From Galbula dea (Eukaryota; Chordata; Aves; Piciformes; Galbulidae), in contig VWZX01009068.1 of assembly GCA_013399015.1 (NCBI GenBank), positions 1,730,816 through 1,794,815 on the forward strand: 64,000 nt of DNA, written 5' to 3'. Each line of letters opens with the position of its first letter. Within the stretch, counting starts at the first letter, position 1. A model generated the notes under the pieces. It did not search any database. It worked only from the letters and a program-made list of their open reading frames with translations, and was not told the origin of the DNA. Both the position numbers and the translations under genes were made by a program. Shown one piece after another: positions 10,060 to 23,200 of this stretch.

Positions 10060-10215
10060 CTTTAGCTGACTTCACTTCCAAAATTAATCCATTACCCACA
10101 GCAATTTTAATTGTGTGTTAATGTCAATACAAACTGCATTACACAGTTTAATCATTTCCCTTATGATTTATAACTTTGATCAATTTCCATTCATTTTCCT
10201 GACTGTTCTTGCATG
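10060..10215. other. AT-rich block, possible conserved non-coding element
   Basis: A run of homeodomain-type cores: AAAATTAATCCATTACCC, CAATTTTAATTGTG, GTTAATGTCAATAC, TTTAATCATTTCCC. The sequence is not simple repeat and has no transposon hallmark. Treated as an enhancer candidate by composition only. Confidence 0.25.
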
Positions 10216-10809
10216 GACAAGCCCCAGAGTCTGACCATTTTTAGATGCAATTCAAAGCACTACTAAGGTTAACTGATGACAAAACCCCATGCTCCAGCCA
10301 GCATCATCAATGAGAGCAACAAATCCAGTAATTTTACTCTTCTAATCCCCCTGACTGCAACAAACTCTTCTCTATCCAGGCTTCAAGCCTTGCAGATCAC
10401 TAACAGTCAAAGACAAGCACAGAGCTCAGCAGATAGTGCAAAACTGCTCTTAAAGAGACTAAAAAAAAATACTGCAACTCACATTAGTTGTGATTCTCCC
10501 TTCATACAAGCCCCAGCTGCAGAGCAGTCTGTGGACACCTAACTATCTCCTCATGATCCCCTTTCACAACTGGAATGTCATCAGAAGCAGCACTAACTTG
10601 GACCAGTGCTGACTGCACATTGCTGGTAAGACCACAATTTACACTACCTTCACTTCACAGTGAGATCCTTGTTTTGCATCTACCTGGCTTGATTAATACA
10701 GGTAAAGAGCAAGTTCAGTTACTCAGTTCCACAAAAACTGTGGAGGAAATCTGCTGAATCAAGACCAGGGTAAGATTTGACAGTGAGAAGGTGAGATGAA
10801 CACACAGGA

Positions 10810-10834
10810 GCACCATCTTAAGGGAAGATGGTGC
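10810..10834. repeat. Perfect 10-bp-stem hairpin
   Basis: GCACCATCTT (10810-10819) and AAGATGGTGC (10825-10834) are exact reverse complements around a five-base AAGGG loop. The stem is too short to call a microRNA precursor, and no function is assigned. Confidence 0.7.
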
Positions 10835-13764
10835 AGGGAAGGCTTTTATGGCTCTCAGTTTCAACAGCCTCCTTGAAAGACTAACCTAAACAGAGTCACA
10901 CCTAAAACCAGGAGTCACTAAAAATTATTGTCTTGGACATCTTAAGCATTTCATATACAGCATCTTACACCCTGAGCCAGGGCAAAGCATGCTCTCTCCA
11001 TTCACTGTTAATACTGTTCAGCACTTCTGGAGCGCTGTTCCCCTCAGAGAATGGCACAGTCTCTCAATGCTATCCCTGCACCTTTATCTGTAAGAACTGC
11101 TACTCTTATTACAGAAGAAATAAGAATAAAACTAACTGGTAATACCAGTTTCTGCAGAATAACTCAGGTGAGAACTAGTTCCCCAACTCCCTAAGTGCTC
11201 CATCAAGTGAAAGCATCCTGGAGCACCACTGAAAAAGTCAACTGCACCAAGATTTATACGTGACATCTTCACAGAAATGCTTGCCCCTGAAAACACTGCT
11301 CAGTGACTGCATCTCAGGCCTTTCCCAGGGACTTGCAGAACCCACCCACTACCTCTGGATCATCAATTCAGCAACTAATCACTCTAAGCAAGTGTGAGAA
11401 TTTCTTTTTTTTCTTATTTTGTTTCTTTTCTTACAGAGAGAAACGATTACTTCTTGACCCTGTGAGGCAGATTAGATTTGTCCACGGGCAGAACTTGGCA
11501 GCCTGCCGGGAACACTCGCCACACTACCCAGATCCCACCCTGGGCCACTACTTCTTTCACAACTATTGGGTGCAAAAGCAGAGAATGCTATTCAATCTGC
11601 ATGATCCACCTTGAAGCAAATATCTCCCATCCCTTGACCATAACCCTTTCCAGCACATAATGAATAGCACTGACTGTCTCTTGAATAATCCATTTTTTTC
11701 TGGACTATTGTACTGCATGATTGTACATGTTCTCCTGTAAGCTCCTCTGCAGCATGTGGCAGATATTAAGTCTTTGATCTGCAAAGAATCTTCAGTATTA
11801 GACAAATGCTCACTAATAACATACTCTCTCAAGTGCCAGAACAATGGCAGCTCTTTAACAATTTGCTGAGCATTCTCAGCTCCCTTTATCTTCAGTGCTG
11901 TTGAGATCAGGTACAGAAGTTTTGTCTACAGATATTTCACTGAAACATTCCTTAGAGATACAGGGACAGAAAGAAGACTCTTCTTCCAAAAATGTCTCAA
12001 CTCACCTACAGCAGATAGCTCATGTGGACAAAGTGTGCAACATGGACAATTAGTCTGAAAGCCTTTAAACAAAACAAAAAAGCTGGTCAGCCTTAACACA
12101 GAAGGCACTGCCCGTTAAAGACGACAGACTACTAATTCCAGCCACACAGTCAGGATAGAGAGACCACTGCATGCTCTACCTCAAGTCTAATTATGAACTT
12201 TTCCCAGCATTGTTCCACTCAAGACTGTCAATAAGTGCCTTCAAAAATTGCTTTTTTCAGCTGCAGACAGCTGCAGCAGTATCTCTATACTGTGTCAGGA
12301 CAGAGGCAGCCACATATTCCAAACGAGATGCATTATTGATAGCCTCCCACAGACACACAATCAGCAAGTGGGGCCAGACTGAATATTTAATATATTAACA
12401 GTGTGAGCCTCTGCCTGCTCAAATCATTGTAAGGTGCCACCAATTTCAAGGGTGTGGAATGGGCTGTACGTGGACAGCCATTATCTCTGTATAAGCCACA
12501 GCTAGATGATAATCAGCAATGACTGGCTTCCATATTGCTACAAACCCAGGAAATTTCTCTTTATCACTTTAAAAAAAAATTTCTAGATTCACCAAGTGCC
12601 ATTTTTAATTCCATCAAAGGCAGTGATGCCTCTGGCTCTTATTTCTACTGAACAACCAGCTCATGCTTCTGTGTCCTGTAACAAACCTCCCCGTTTATAA
12701 GCCCCAGCATGACATAAACTACGTCACAAGCAATTCCTTACAAAATATGGGTAACAATGGTATTTCTTGACTAGCCCTGGAGGTCAGCCATCTCGCTTCA
12801 AGTGTGTGAAACTGCCACAGCAGCACATTTTTAAGAAGCTATTACCAAGCAGTTGCCAAGACAGACTTTAATAAAGAAAAAGCTGCATCTAGAGAAAGCC
12901 TGGCTTTCTTCTGAGCTCTGTAATGTTTCCCACTGTCATACAGGTATGGGATGCTGTCTGGCATCACACCTCCCTTGGACTTGAACAACAGTCAAGTTTC
13001 AGTTAAACCATTTAGCAGCACAGAGGCTGCCATATATAACCGAGATCAAAAATTGCTCCCTAATTCTCAGCATTTTGCTTTTGCTTTGGCTTTTCTCTGT
13101 CTTCCTTTTTGAGTAGTACAGCTTCTGTAATCTCTTGCAGAGACGTGCTATTTACTTCTTTGGAATCCTGCTGGGGTACTATTCTAGTACCTTAAACATC
13201 TCGATCACATTAGTGATTGCGCATGATTCCCCCCATCCTTTCAGCAGCACCAACGGTGGACACAAAGCAACTGTTGAACAAAAGCCAGCACAAAAGACAA
13301 TTCCTGGTCCTCCAGTGAGCAAAAAAATATACCATTTTCTTTTCCAATACTGTAACACAGCTCCCTCTAAGACAATTTTAAAGCTATTTTGATGTTATGC
13401 AGTCCCTGAATAAATATTATTTCCTTGCATCAGCTACAAGCCCTCCTGCCAAACTATTAATTCATGTTACCCCGATCATTTACCTGTGTCCTCCTTTTGT
13501 AGGTAATGGTGGGAGCACAGTGACATTTTTAAGGACACAGCTATAACAACTCTGGGCTCTTTTTATGAATTTAAGCTTCCATGCCGTGACAAGAAGAAAC
13601 TTCCCTTTCCTCTCTGCACTTTAAAACCAGCCCTCCGGTTGCAATAGACTATTTTATGCCTATTAAGCTCTTCTCACAAGCAGGGTTTCCTCATTGTCTA
13701 TTTGTCCCCTTCAATCAATCTCCACATCAGCTCTGACCACTTCAGCACTTCCAGAAGTCTTCTT

Positions 13765-13869
13765 CGGCGAGGGCTCAACAGAAGAGAGCTGACCCAGGGA
13801 GGAAGGAAGCCAAGCACAAGCGTGCGGAGAGGTTTGTGTTTTATTCCTGCAGCTTCGGTGCGTGCGGAG
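13765..13869. other. CpG-dense islet with repeated CGTGCGGAG
   Basis: Seven CpG dinucleotides fall within about 100 bp inside otherwise CpG-poor intron 3. The nine-mer CGTGCGGAG occurs twice, at 13821-13829 and 13861-13869. There is no TATA box, exon or repeat family I recognise. It could be a small unmethylated regulatory site or simply a local composition fluctuation. Confidence 0.35.
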
Positions 13870-16800
13870 CCCTTTGTCCCATGAGCTTTTCAGCCAGTGT
13901 CTCTGGCTGAAATGGAGCCCATCTCTGCTGCCAGGCAGTATTTCAAGGAGTACTGAATGTCTCTGGCATCTAACACTTTTTTGCTTTCAACTCTTTTCAT
14001 TCTGCCTGCTCTGTTTTAACACTGCCAAATACCTTGTCCACTTCAGGCACAGAGAGAAAGGTGCATTATTATTCCTTACAGTCGTTGCAGGAGACCAACT
14101 GCTGTATGAGAGCAAAATCCACACACAGAGAGGGTTCTGCAGGTTATTTTTTCATGATCACCTGTCCTGCTTCAAACATCATATAGGGGAGAGATGACAC
14201 AGGGTCCTACCAGCCACAAGGCTCAAAAGCACAAATTATCACCAGGGGAGAGCTTAAGATATTAGGTCTGATTTTTCCATTGCCTTGCACACAGGACGGG
14301 TATCAATTCCTGGGTCACATCCGAGTGGTTTCATTTGGCAGGATGCAGTGCCAGGGTCAGAGACCAAAGTTGAGCACCATAAACCTGGCAGAATAGCTGA
14401 GAAGCCCTACCAAGGTGGATTTTATTTTCAAGGTTGACTAATACCATTTCAGCATTCATAACATGACCTTTTCACTGCCAAGTGTAAAAATAAAGGAAGT
14501 GTTCATTACTAGGCATCATTTTGAACAGCAATGAGTAGAGCTCTCCTGCTTGGGGTGGATCAAGTACAGCAAAAGGGCACGGCAGTGGTAAACTGAGGGG
14601 AAATGAAGATACAAATAAACATGAAGAACACTCTATAAGCATTAAGGTGTGAATTTGGTAGTCTAAATCCATTGGGAGCTTAGGAGACCACCTCATCTTG
14701 AGTATGGCACCAACCTCCTTCAGGATGCTTTGAAAAAGCTTAGCTTTTCTTTTTCTCCATCACCTTCTGAAAAGCTTTATTCAGTGACAAACTGCCCTTT
14801 TGGCTCTTAAAGGTTAACAGCCACTTATCTCAAAAGCTGCAAGGCCAGCATGAGAATTCAGACAATGCTTTCATTGACTTGGAGAGCAGCAGGATCTGGC
14901 CTCACAGAGCAGTTACAAAACCAGTTAGTTTCATGTTTGGATGCTGGTTTTCCTCATATTTTCCTGCTACAACAAAGCAAGGTCCATCAAGTAGATTCAT
15001 CTCTTCAGATTTGCACTTTGGGTGACAGCATTTATTCTGAATTTTGAATTCTGACAAAAGCCCGTCCCCAGCATTTCCCTCACTTGGCATCCCTGGACAT
15101 GGTAGGATCATCCTGATGAAGCTGTCACCGTCTGTTAGCAGTGTGGCAAAGCAAATCTTTTGGTGGATAAATCACTTCTCTAAGGGCATTTTCTGTTCCT
15201 CTCCAAGTCAAAACAATTCAGAAAAGGGCTCTTGCAATGGTCTTTCAGTAGCAGAAAGACCCTGTTGAGATATAGACACAAAACCCAGTTTTGTTCCTGC
15301 CTTTAAAAATTAACCACCATTAACTTCAGGGTCAAAGTGGCTTCAGGCTGCCAGCAACACACTCCTTCCAGCTGGCTTCCCAGAAAGAAACTCCTGATTC
15401 AACTTGTTCTCAAAAGGCTGGTGACATTTCTGCAGCTCTTGCTCTTCACCGGTTTCCCCTTGCAACGGCAAGTAGAGTTCAAGCCTCTGTCTCCTTTTTA
15501 CTGTTAGCTTCACACCCTCACCCCCCACCTCCAATAGGAGTACTAAACCTCCAGAGAACATGATTACACTGGAAAAAAACCAGGCTCACTGGTTCACAGA
15601 GGAGGTCTGCATCAAGGTCTTTGCCTTCAGATGTGCTCCACTACACTAAAGCAGAACTTAGACACACCAAGACCTGCAAACCCACCCCTTCATAGAAGAA
15701 ACGCTGTTACTTGGTATCCCCGGCACAGCCAAAGTGGAAGGTTGCGTGGTTAGACCAACTGCTGACAGACTCTGCATTTTGAGCTGCTTCATGTAAGCTC
15801 CCAAATGATAGATGATTTCTCATTAGCAAGAGGAAGGGAGAACAAGTGGCAGGGTATCAATCACACAGCAAACATCAATAGCAAAAAGAAATGTTGGAGA
15901 AAAAGTGAGTTGTTTTTAAAAAATAATTAAAAATAAGAATCAAGAGAAAGTCAATGAAATGTTGATGAAAAGCAATTCCAAGCTAGCAGTGCAAAGCCCT
16001 CCTTGGCTGCAAGGCAACTGGCGAGATTCTGGGGCTGACCCTGGCACCTACCGCACAGAAGAGGAAAGAGCTGGTTTCATCTGATGCTGAAGTACAAGAA
16101 GGAAAGCTGACTGGGGCAAGGCAATCTCTTCAGTGGATTTGCCCAGGACTCACCTATAGTGGAAGGCAGTTTTACTGCTTTAAGCGGTTTTCTGTAATTC
16201 AATCAACCAAATATAAAATATTTCTGTTTCTGGGAAAGGACTACAGCCAGGATCTATACCATTAAAATGGTGTGCAAGAAAAATAATAGACCATTACCAG
16301 TCTACATTAAAACTAAGCCTAGACCAGCTTCTAGTAAGTGACTGGACTGTAACTAAGATCAATATGCTCAGGAAAAGGATACTGCCCAAACTGAGGAAGC
16401 AAGAAAACTAATTCAAACAAACTTAATTTTTTTTCCACTGAAATATGAGAAATTTGGTATCTAGAGAGGCATTTAGAGTCTCCTTATGGAACATAAAGTG
16501 ATCCACACAGAGATATAGTTTAACCAACAACAGTGAGGCTCAAAACCAGTAAGGAGGCACAAAAGATAGAGAAGGCAAAACTCCACTTCACTGCACCATT
16601 TAGGAACATCTTAGACCAACAAAAACCTAGGTCAAAACAAAGCTAGCAAACATGAAATATAAGGAAGATTCAATAAGCTCACAAGGGATACAAGGAGAAT
16701 GAATTCCTTCAGAACATTAGCAGCAGGAGTTTGAGAACCAGTGGGTGAATTGGACCACCTTGGAGTGAGCCAGCCAATTAAGAGGATTAAAGGTTTTGCA

Positions 16801-17389
16801 GCAAAGCAAACCAGCTTCTCCATGTGAAACTTCACCACAGAGGTGGGTGGAAAGACACTTAACCTTTTCCAAAGGCAGCTTGGACATGAAGGTTTCTGCA
16901 GACAAAGAAAAGATAAACTCAACAGCAATAAGTGGCCAATACCCCTTAAGTTCACACCTCATGAGATTCTGCCCAGAACAAGGTCTGGAACATTTTGTAC
17001 AGCATGAAACCAAAGAAAACAATAATCAATCCATGAAATCATCATGAATTGGTACCCAGTTAATTGAACATACTTAACCATGGGATACCACCTACAGCAG
17101 CAGAAAAAAAATTAATTATTTGGTCTGATTTCCATTTCTTTCTAGACTGCAGGTATTGCCCTTTGGAGTTTTGCTACCACTGTTAGCCTACACTGTAGTT
17201 TCACGAAGTGCACAAGGTTACCATGCCTTTATTTTTCTTCTCCTGCTCCACACACAGCAAATCTGTGCTGCCACAGCCTGTTCAGTCTCACACAGACCAG
17301 GGCTGCTGCAGTTAAAAACAAAACCATTAGCAGAGTTCTTAAGCAGATTTTTTTCTTTCTTTCTTTTAAGCTCCGAAATGCAACTTTAG

Positions 17390-17545
17390 CAATTATTGGT
17401 TTATGTAATTGCCTAACATTTAATGTTTACAGCAACATTTTACAACTAATTTACATGTAGTTCACTAAATGCTTTAGGGTTAATTGGTCTTTTGTCGTGC
17501 ATTAAGTAGCTTGTTAATTATTAGCCAGCTGGGAGGAAAAAACAA
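17390..17545. other. AT-rich block, strong conserved-element candidate
   Basis: Packed with GCAATTATTGG, TGTAATTGCC, ACATTTAATG, AACTAATTTACATG, GGTTAATTGG and GTTAATTATTAGCC, followed by CAGCTG. The density of TAATT/AATTA cores is the highest in the window. The composition resembles deeply conserved vertebrate enhancers. Conservation itself could not be tested. Confidence 0.3.
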
Positions 17546-18199
17546 GTAGGAGGTCAGCTTGAGGATGGCTTGGACTGAACAGAATGGCTGTGTGTAATTA
17601 GCAAAATGCACAGGGGGCGGGGTGGTGTGGATTTTTGCCTGAGCATTGACCTTCCTAGGTCAACCCTGTTAAGCCCCAAAGCGTGCAAGCCAGGAGCAAA
17701 TAGTGTATTTTACAGAATCACCTCATGTCCTTTGGTCTACCTATGAGAAGGACTCATCTACTGACCCCACTGCTTCCAGAGTGTGCATGTAAGGTAAAGA
17801 TGGTACCACAGGAGACAAAAGAGAGAACATGCAAGTCCTTGTGCTCGGCATGAAGACCATAATGGGGAAGACTGACATTTTTAAACACACTTTAGACAAA
17901 ATGGGTGGAACAAGGAAAGCAAGGAAGATTCAGAGGGATGTTTCCCTGGGCCATCCCCAGGCGACCAAAATCAAGCATTCACATCCCAATAAAATCTCAT
18001 AATGAGGCAAGAATAATTTTGTACCACTTGTGCTGAAAGGGAACACCAGAACAGACCCCTGCCAGTCCACATGCACCCAAGCAGATTATTAGTGTGCCTC
18101 TGGGGCTCTATTCCACCTGAACTTGTATCTAATGAAAAAGTGCTTTGGACATAGTATTGTAACGTAGAAACCAACATTAATAACTTAATTACCCAGTTG

Positions 18200-18271
18200 G
18201 CCCTGCTATAGCAGAGGTTTGGACCAAAGGACCTCCACAGGTGCCTTCCAACCTCATTTATTCTATTCCAT
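18200..18271 (+). mobile_element. CR1 LINE 3' end fragment, diverged
   Basis: The plus strand reads GAGGTTTGGACCAAAGGACC, TCCACAGGTGCCTTCCAACC, TCATTTATTCTATTCC. It matches the terminal CR1 layout with several substitutions and is antisense to SLC4A4. Confidence 0.75.
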
Positions 18272-18479
18272 TAGTGAACTCCACATATAGCTAATCTCCA
18301 CTCCAGTTATCACATCTGCTGCCCAAATGTGAGTGCTTTGCCACGCTTTCTGAGCAACTTTTAGTAATGAAGGTAGACTGGAAACCCCATGCTGGTTTTA
18401 ATGATCTGCTTGGCACCATGGTCTGGAAGTTGAGATCAGAAACTAACCAAAAGCCAACTCTGTACATTAGGAGCATTTG

Positions 18480-18512
18480 AAAAAAAAAACCAAAAAAAAA
18501 CCAAAAAAAACC
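18480..18512 (+). repeat. (A8-10 CC)3 low-complexity repeat
   Basis: Three A-runs of 10, 9 and 8 bases, each followed by CC. It is a simple repeat prone to length variation, in intron 3. Confidence 0.9.
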
Positions 18513-19570
18513 ACATCCAACTTGAAAAATCAATGTGCTGTTTGCTCCATGCAAAGTGTTCCCATGGCTTCGTCTCACTCACTCACAGGCCCAACTCCAG
18601 CTTCTTTGGCTTTTACTAAGACAGAGCTGTTACTAGCCATGTCTTCCTGCAGCAGCCCGACATATTTCACCAAAACCCCATACCCACATTACTCTGGATG
18701 CTGCAAGGACATACAGAAGTAGCTTAAGTGAAGACACCAGAAGCAATTCAACCAAACTGACTGGAGGTTTAAAATGCCTTAGAGAAATCACAGGAAGTTT
18801 CTTGCATGGATGTTCTCATCCAGAATTGAACTTACCTTCATCAGATACATCTTGACTGGAGTTATTACATACTTATATTTTGGGTGGTTTTTTTTCCTTA
18901 TGCTATCTCTTTGGAATCACTAAGGGCTACACCCAAAAAAAGGAGAACAAATCAGCCAGGTACTAGTAATAATCTTTTCAACAACTTGGGATGGAAAGGG
19001 CAAGTCAGAACTGACCAGTGTTTTCCAAAATGCATTCAATCAAAACAGCATTTCCTCCAATGTAAATCACTTTGTGAGCACTGATCTCCTCAGAGTTGTT
19101 AAATGCTATCTTTATTTCTTTTTAATTGGTCTCACTGCATTTAAAATTGCTTTTTTGAAAGTATAGTAGGAGTATATAAACATGAGGTGCTGAGACACTG
19201 AATTGTTAAAATACTGGAATTAAAAACTCTGTGGTTTTTCTGTTGTTCCAATTTCATTACCCAGAAATAATGAATGTACTTGTTGAGTTTTTTCCTAAAA
19301 TACTTGATTATTAAGGAAGTCATAATGTGTGGCAGGTTTCTGCAAATGATTAATTATGAGAACTCAGCAAGAGGTACTGCTGCTTCCCTTCTGACCCCAG
19401 GAACACACAAATGCTCTGTGTGGGCTCAAGAATAGTAACATGGCAACGTCACCCTTCCTGAGCTTCAGCAGCTTTTTGCTCCCAGTGCTTCAGCCACTCA
19501 TTCCCACTTCCCTGCTGGGATCTGTGCTTGGACCAGTTCAATTTGCAGATCCAGCTTAGCGCACAGCTGT

Positions 19571-19670
19571 GAAACCAGTTAGGTGGCTGCAAAACCAGTT
19601 TAACAGCCACAAATCCAGTTAGATGGCTGTAAAACCAGTCAGATGGCCACGAAACCAGTTAGATGGCCAC
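19571..19670 (+). repeat. 20-bp minisatellite, five copies
   Basis: Five consecutive units of exactly 20 bp fit the consensus AAAACCAGTTAGATGGCCAC: gaaaccagttaggtggctgc, aaaaccagtttaacagccac, aaatccagttagatggctgt, aaaaccagtcagatggccac and gaaaccagttagatggccac. No insertion or deletion breaks the period. A partial sixth copy may follow (AACAG). It lies in intron 3. Confidence 0.95.
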
Positions 19671-20084
19671 AACAGCGAGGACAGGTGCTGCTGTCAGGAA
19701 GGTAGAAAGGCACCAAGGTGCAACATGAGCTTTGCACAAGAGACCTTCTCCCAGTTCAAGTTCCAAGCCAGCCTGCAGAAGGCACCTCAGGCTGCACTGT
19801 TGAAAGTTCACAGCCCAGCAGCTGGGCAGGGCTCGGTTTATGTTGATATGTGATTCAAAGGACCTTGTCCTAGTGCCAAACAGGCAGTTGGAATGACAAG
19901 GGTCGCTTTGTCTCGCATCCCCCTCCACCTCCCAGCACATGGGAAACTTCAGAAATTCCCTTGCTAAGACGAACAACTAAGCTGAGTAACTTGGAATTAC
20001 AGGCTTTCAAGGTTCGTTTGCTGCTGGAGCCAAGACATATTTCTAGTGCTTCTCAGGCCTGAAAACAACCTTCTACTTTTAATG

Positions 20085-20260
20085 ACTTGCCTTTTATCTT
20101 TAATAAGGGATTAGGAGTTATTTTTCCAGCTAATACCTTAAAATCCAGATAATCATAAAAGCAATCAGTAATACCCAATATATGTTAATTACTCATTTTC
20201 TTCTCATCTCTCATTGGTGTGCTGTCACTCATGGACATTAATTTGTCTATAATAAGGCAG
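20085..20260. other. AT-rich block, possible conserved non-coding element
   Basis: Contains TTTATCTTTAATAAGG, GCTAATACC, GATAATCATAAAAGC, GTTAATTACTC and ATTAATTTG. Dense TAAT and GATAA cores with no repeat signature. Enhancer status is inferred from composition. Confidence 0.25.
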
Positions 20261-23200
20261 CGAATCAAAATCAACAGAAGGTTTCAGGTCCTCTGGAGAG
20301 TCACAGGTTTAGATTTGGGGGATTAACAACAGATTATATCTGCCACGACACTGAAGAAAACAACATTATTGCTAAAGAGGTGCTGAACTACCCAAGCAGC
20401 TGTTTGCCTTCACCCGTAGCTGCCATATCCCCATGTGCAAACTCCCCACAGGAGTCAGACGAAGCACAAGATTGCCCTAAGATAAGCTATCAAGGTGCTG
20501 GACAGACTTATATGGCAATAAGAAGAGTTGAAGTTGTGCTTGCCAAGTTATTCCCAATGAAACGTGATCCTAGCATAATGTGAAGTTTTCCATAACAGAC
20601 TACACCGGTCATTCTGAAGGGAACCTACAGGAATAGCAGGTGTAGAAGCTTTACATTCAAGATCAGATGACAGCAGAGAGAAAAGCTGAAAGAATAAAGA
20701 CAATGAACAGCTCATTGCTCAGAGAGGTAATTACCTGTGACTTTGAATGGACGGGACGTTATTACAGGCACTGTCCAGCTACCTATACCTTCCTGAGGAC
20801 AAGGAGTACAAGGTTTCCCAGTCCACAGAAGGGTACTACACTAACCAATTTACAGTTCACTAGATCACACAAACTTGGGGAATTTCCTGGATTACAATAT
20901 GATTTGAGTGGCAAGGAAAAAAATGCAGCAGAAAGTACAGATGTACCTACTTGTAATTACAGACAGCATTTACGTTCTGCCATCTGTGCAGTAATTTCTT
21001 CAGTGGTCTGAGTTCTGAATAGCCTCAAACTGGCCAGTTTCATTCATTCAGCTTGCTTTACAATTCTAAACCCATACATCACATAACTTGTGGGCAGGGA
21101 AACAGCAAAACATGCCCATCAAAAAGGTATTTTCATATTCCCCTGAAATTTTTCACTATGGAAATAGAAGCGCTCTGTGAACTTATGACAGAATGTTTGG
21201 GAAAGTAATCAGTAATGGCTTTAGGAGTCAATATAGATGAGACTGCCAGAATCCTCTTTTTCTACCCTACAGCTGCAATAAAGCCTTATCAGAAATAAAC
21301 GCTTAAAACCAGACCTCTGACCACCTTTCCATTGGACTTTCTTGGCATTACAGCATCCCTTAGAGTGTAGATCAGGTGAGACACTTAGCCAGTGACTCAT
21401 ACACACCAGGTTCAAATATACTACAAGCCTCTGTGGGAAACAAATCCTGATGTGCTGAGTTTGTGTTTTATTTGCCTGACTAGTATCAGCAAGCATCCAA
21501 ATGAAATACAGACGAGTAGCAACCACCTGCCAGGTGCACACATGAACTTTGTGCTACCCGGAAATGAGTTTAATGAGCTTGTCCATCAAACCCACGATCT
21601 CTCCATCATCTTCACATATGTTCTCATGTTAATGCATCTTTCAGTTTCAAGCCCATAGGATTTGAAATCCCATCTCTCCTGCAAAGCAGCACATCCCGTA
21701 GAGGTGATTTCCTGATACCTCAGAACACCTTCCCCCATAATCTCCAGAGTCGACACTCACGTAACACCAGGAATCATCTGGTTCTCAGCTCTATTAATAG
21801 AGCCTCTGCCTGTGGACACTGTCTGTGGCCAGGACAGCACCCTGCCTCACGTAACACCATCCGTGCTTCCTTGCTCCAGACACCAAATGCCAACTCTGGG
21901 CACAACACACTATACACCCATCAGTTATTCTGGAAAGCAACTTGTGATGCCACAGGACAAGATCACCAAATCATGAGTTCTTCAGAACAGTGATAGGATA
22001 TCTGTTCACAGCTTTGTTCAATCATTTGCTTTTAAATACTTTCTTAATAAACTGATTTAAAAACAAATGAAATGAAGATCTGAATTGTACCACAATCTAC
22101 GAAGAATATGAAAACTAATAAAGTAGCAATGAATAAAGAGCAGAAAGCATTTGATTCCAAAGGCTAGGGCAAGTCAAATTGCTCCATCTGACTGAGAATC
22201 ACTAACTAGTCATCTTGGTCAAGACTATGCAAATGTGCTAAACTAGTTCTTGACAGCAGTATCTTCTACAGTGCAGAAAGAATACTACTGTCAGTTTATT
22301 TTATTAAATTATTCAAGTCATTGAAGAAATTAAATGGGAGGTGACAAGACAGGCCAGGTTGTTATTTCGTCTGAATTCTGAGCTAAATCAAAGGAGTAGG
22401 AAGAGGAGATCTAAAGAGAATAGGGAACTCCACTGGCTCATTAGCTCAGATGACACTTCCCTTGATTCCTAAAGGGATTTCAGCTGGGGAAAATAACAAG
22501 CATGCACCAAAATGCTCAAGTAGTTGCACCAATAAAAATAAAAGCATGTATTTTTAACTGAGTTTCAACTTCCATCCACAGAAAATTTGACAGATATTAC
22601 GTAAGAAGCTAGTTCTCCCAATCTCCAGCCAAATGCCACCATGAACAGCTGAACTCGGACACCTACAGGTACTGTTTGCATACCAGCACTGTGCAGGCTC
22701 CCAGGACAGTCAAAGCCAGGTTCAACAGCAGACTTGAGGGAGCAATTCGTCCAAGCAGGCAGAAGGCATCTGCTTCAGGGTCTGCTGAATCACTCCCAAG
22801 GCCTGGCTGTGCAAGTCAACTACCTCTCTGGTGACAGTAAGTGCAATTTATAAATGCCTATACTGTGTGCTGACACCCATGCAGAGATGCCTAAAGAAAG
22901 GTGTTTGTGTTCTGCCTGTAGTAAATAAAAAACCCATGAAAGTCCATTCTTTAAAGTTTCTTACTCACTGACTCAAATCACTTAATGACACTATTTTTTT
23001 AAATGTTTTATTTTTCAAGGCAAATCAGGCTCCCTGATGAACTCTTCCACGTATTACTTCAGGTACTGACTTACATCCTCCTGAATGAGATGCACATTTT
23101 CATGGCTCCAATAAAAAAGAAACATTACCCCAACCAACAAGGGCAGGAGCAGTCTGCAAGTGAGGGGCAGCAGTGAAGCTGTGGACTAGAAAGGAATTCA

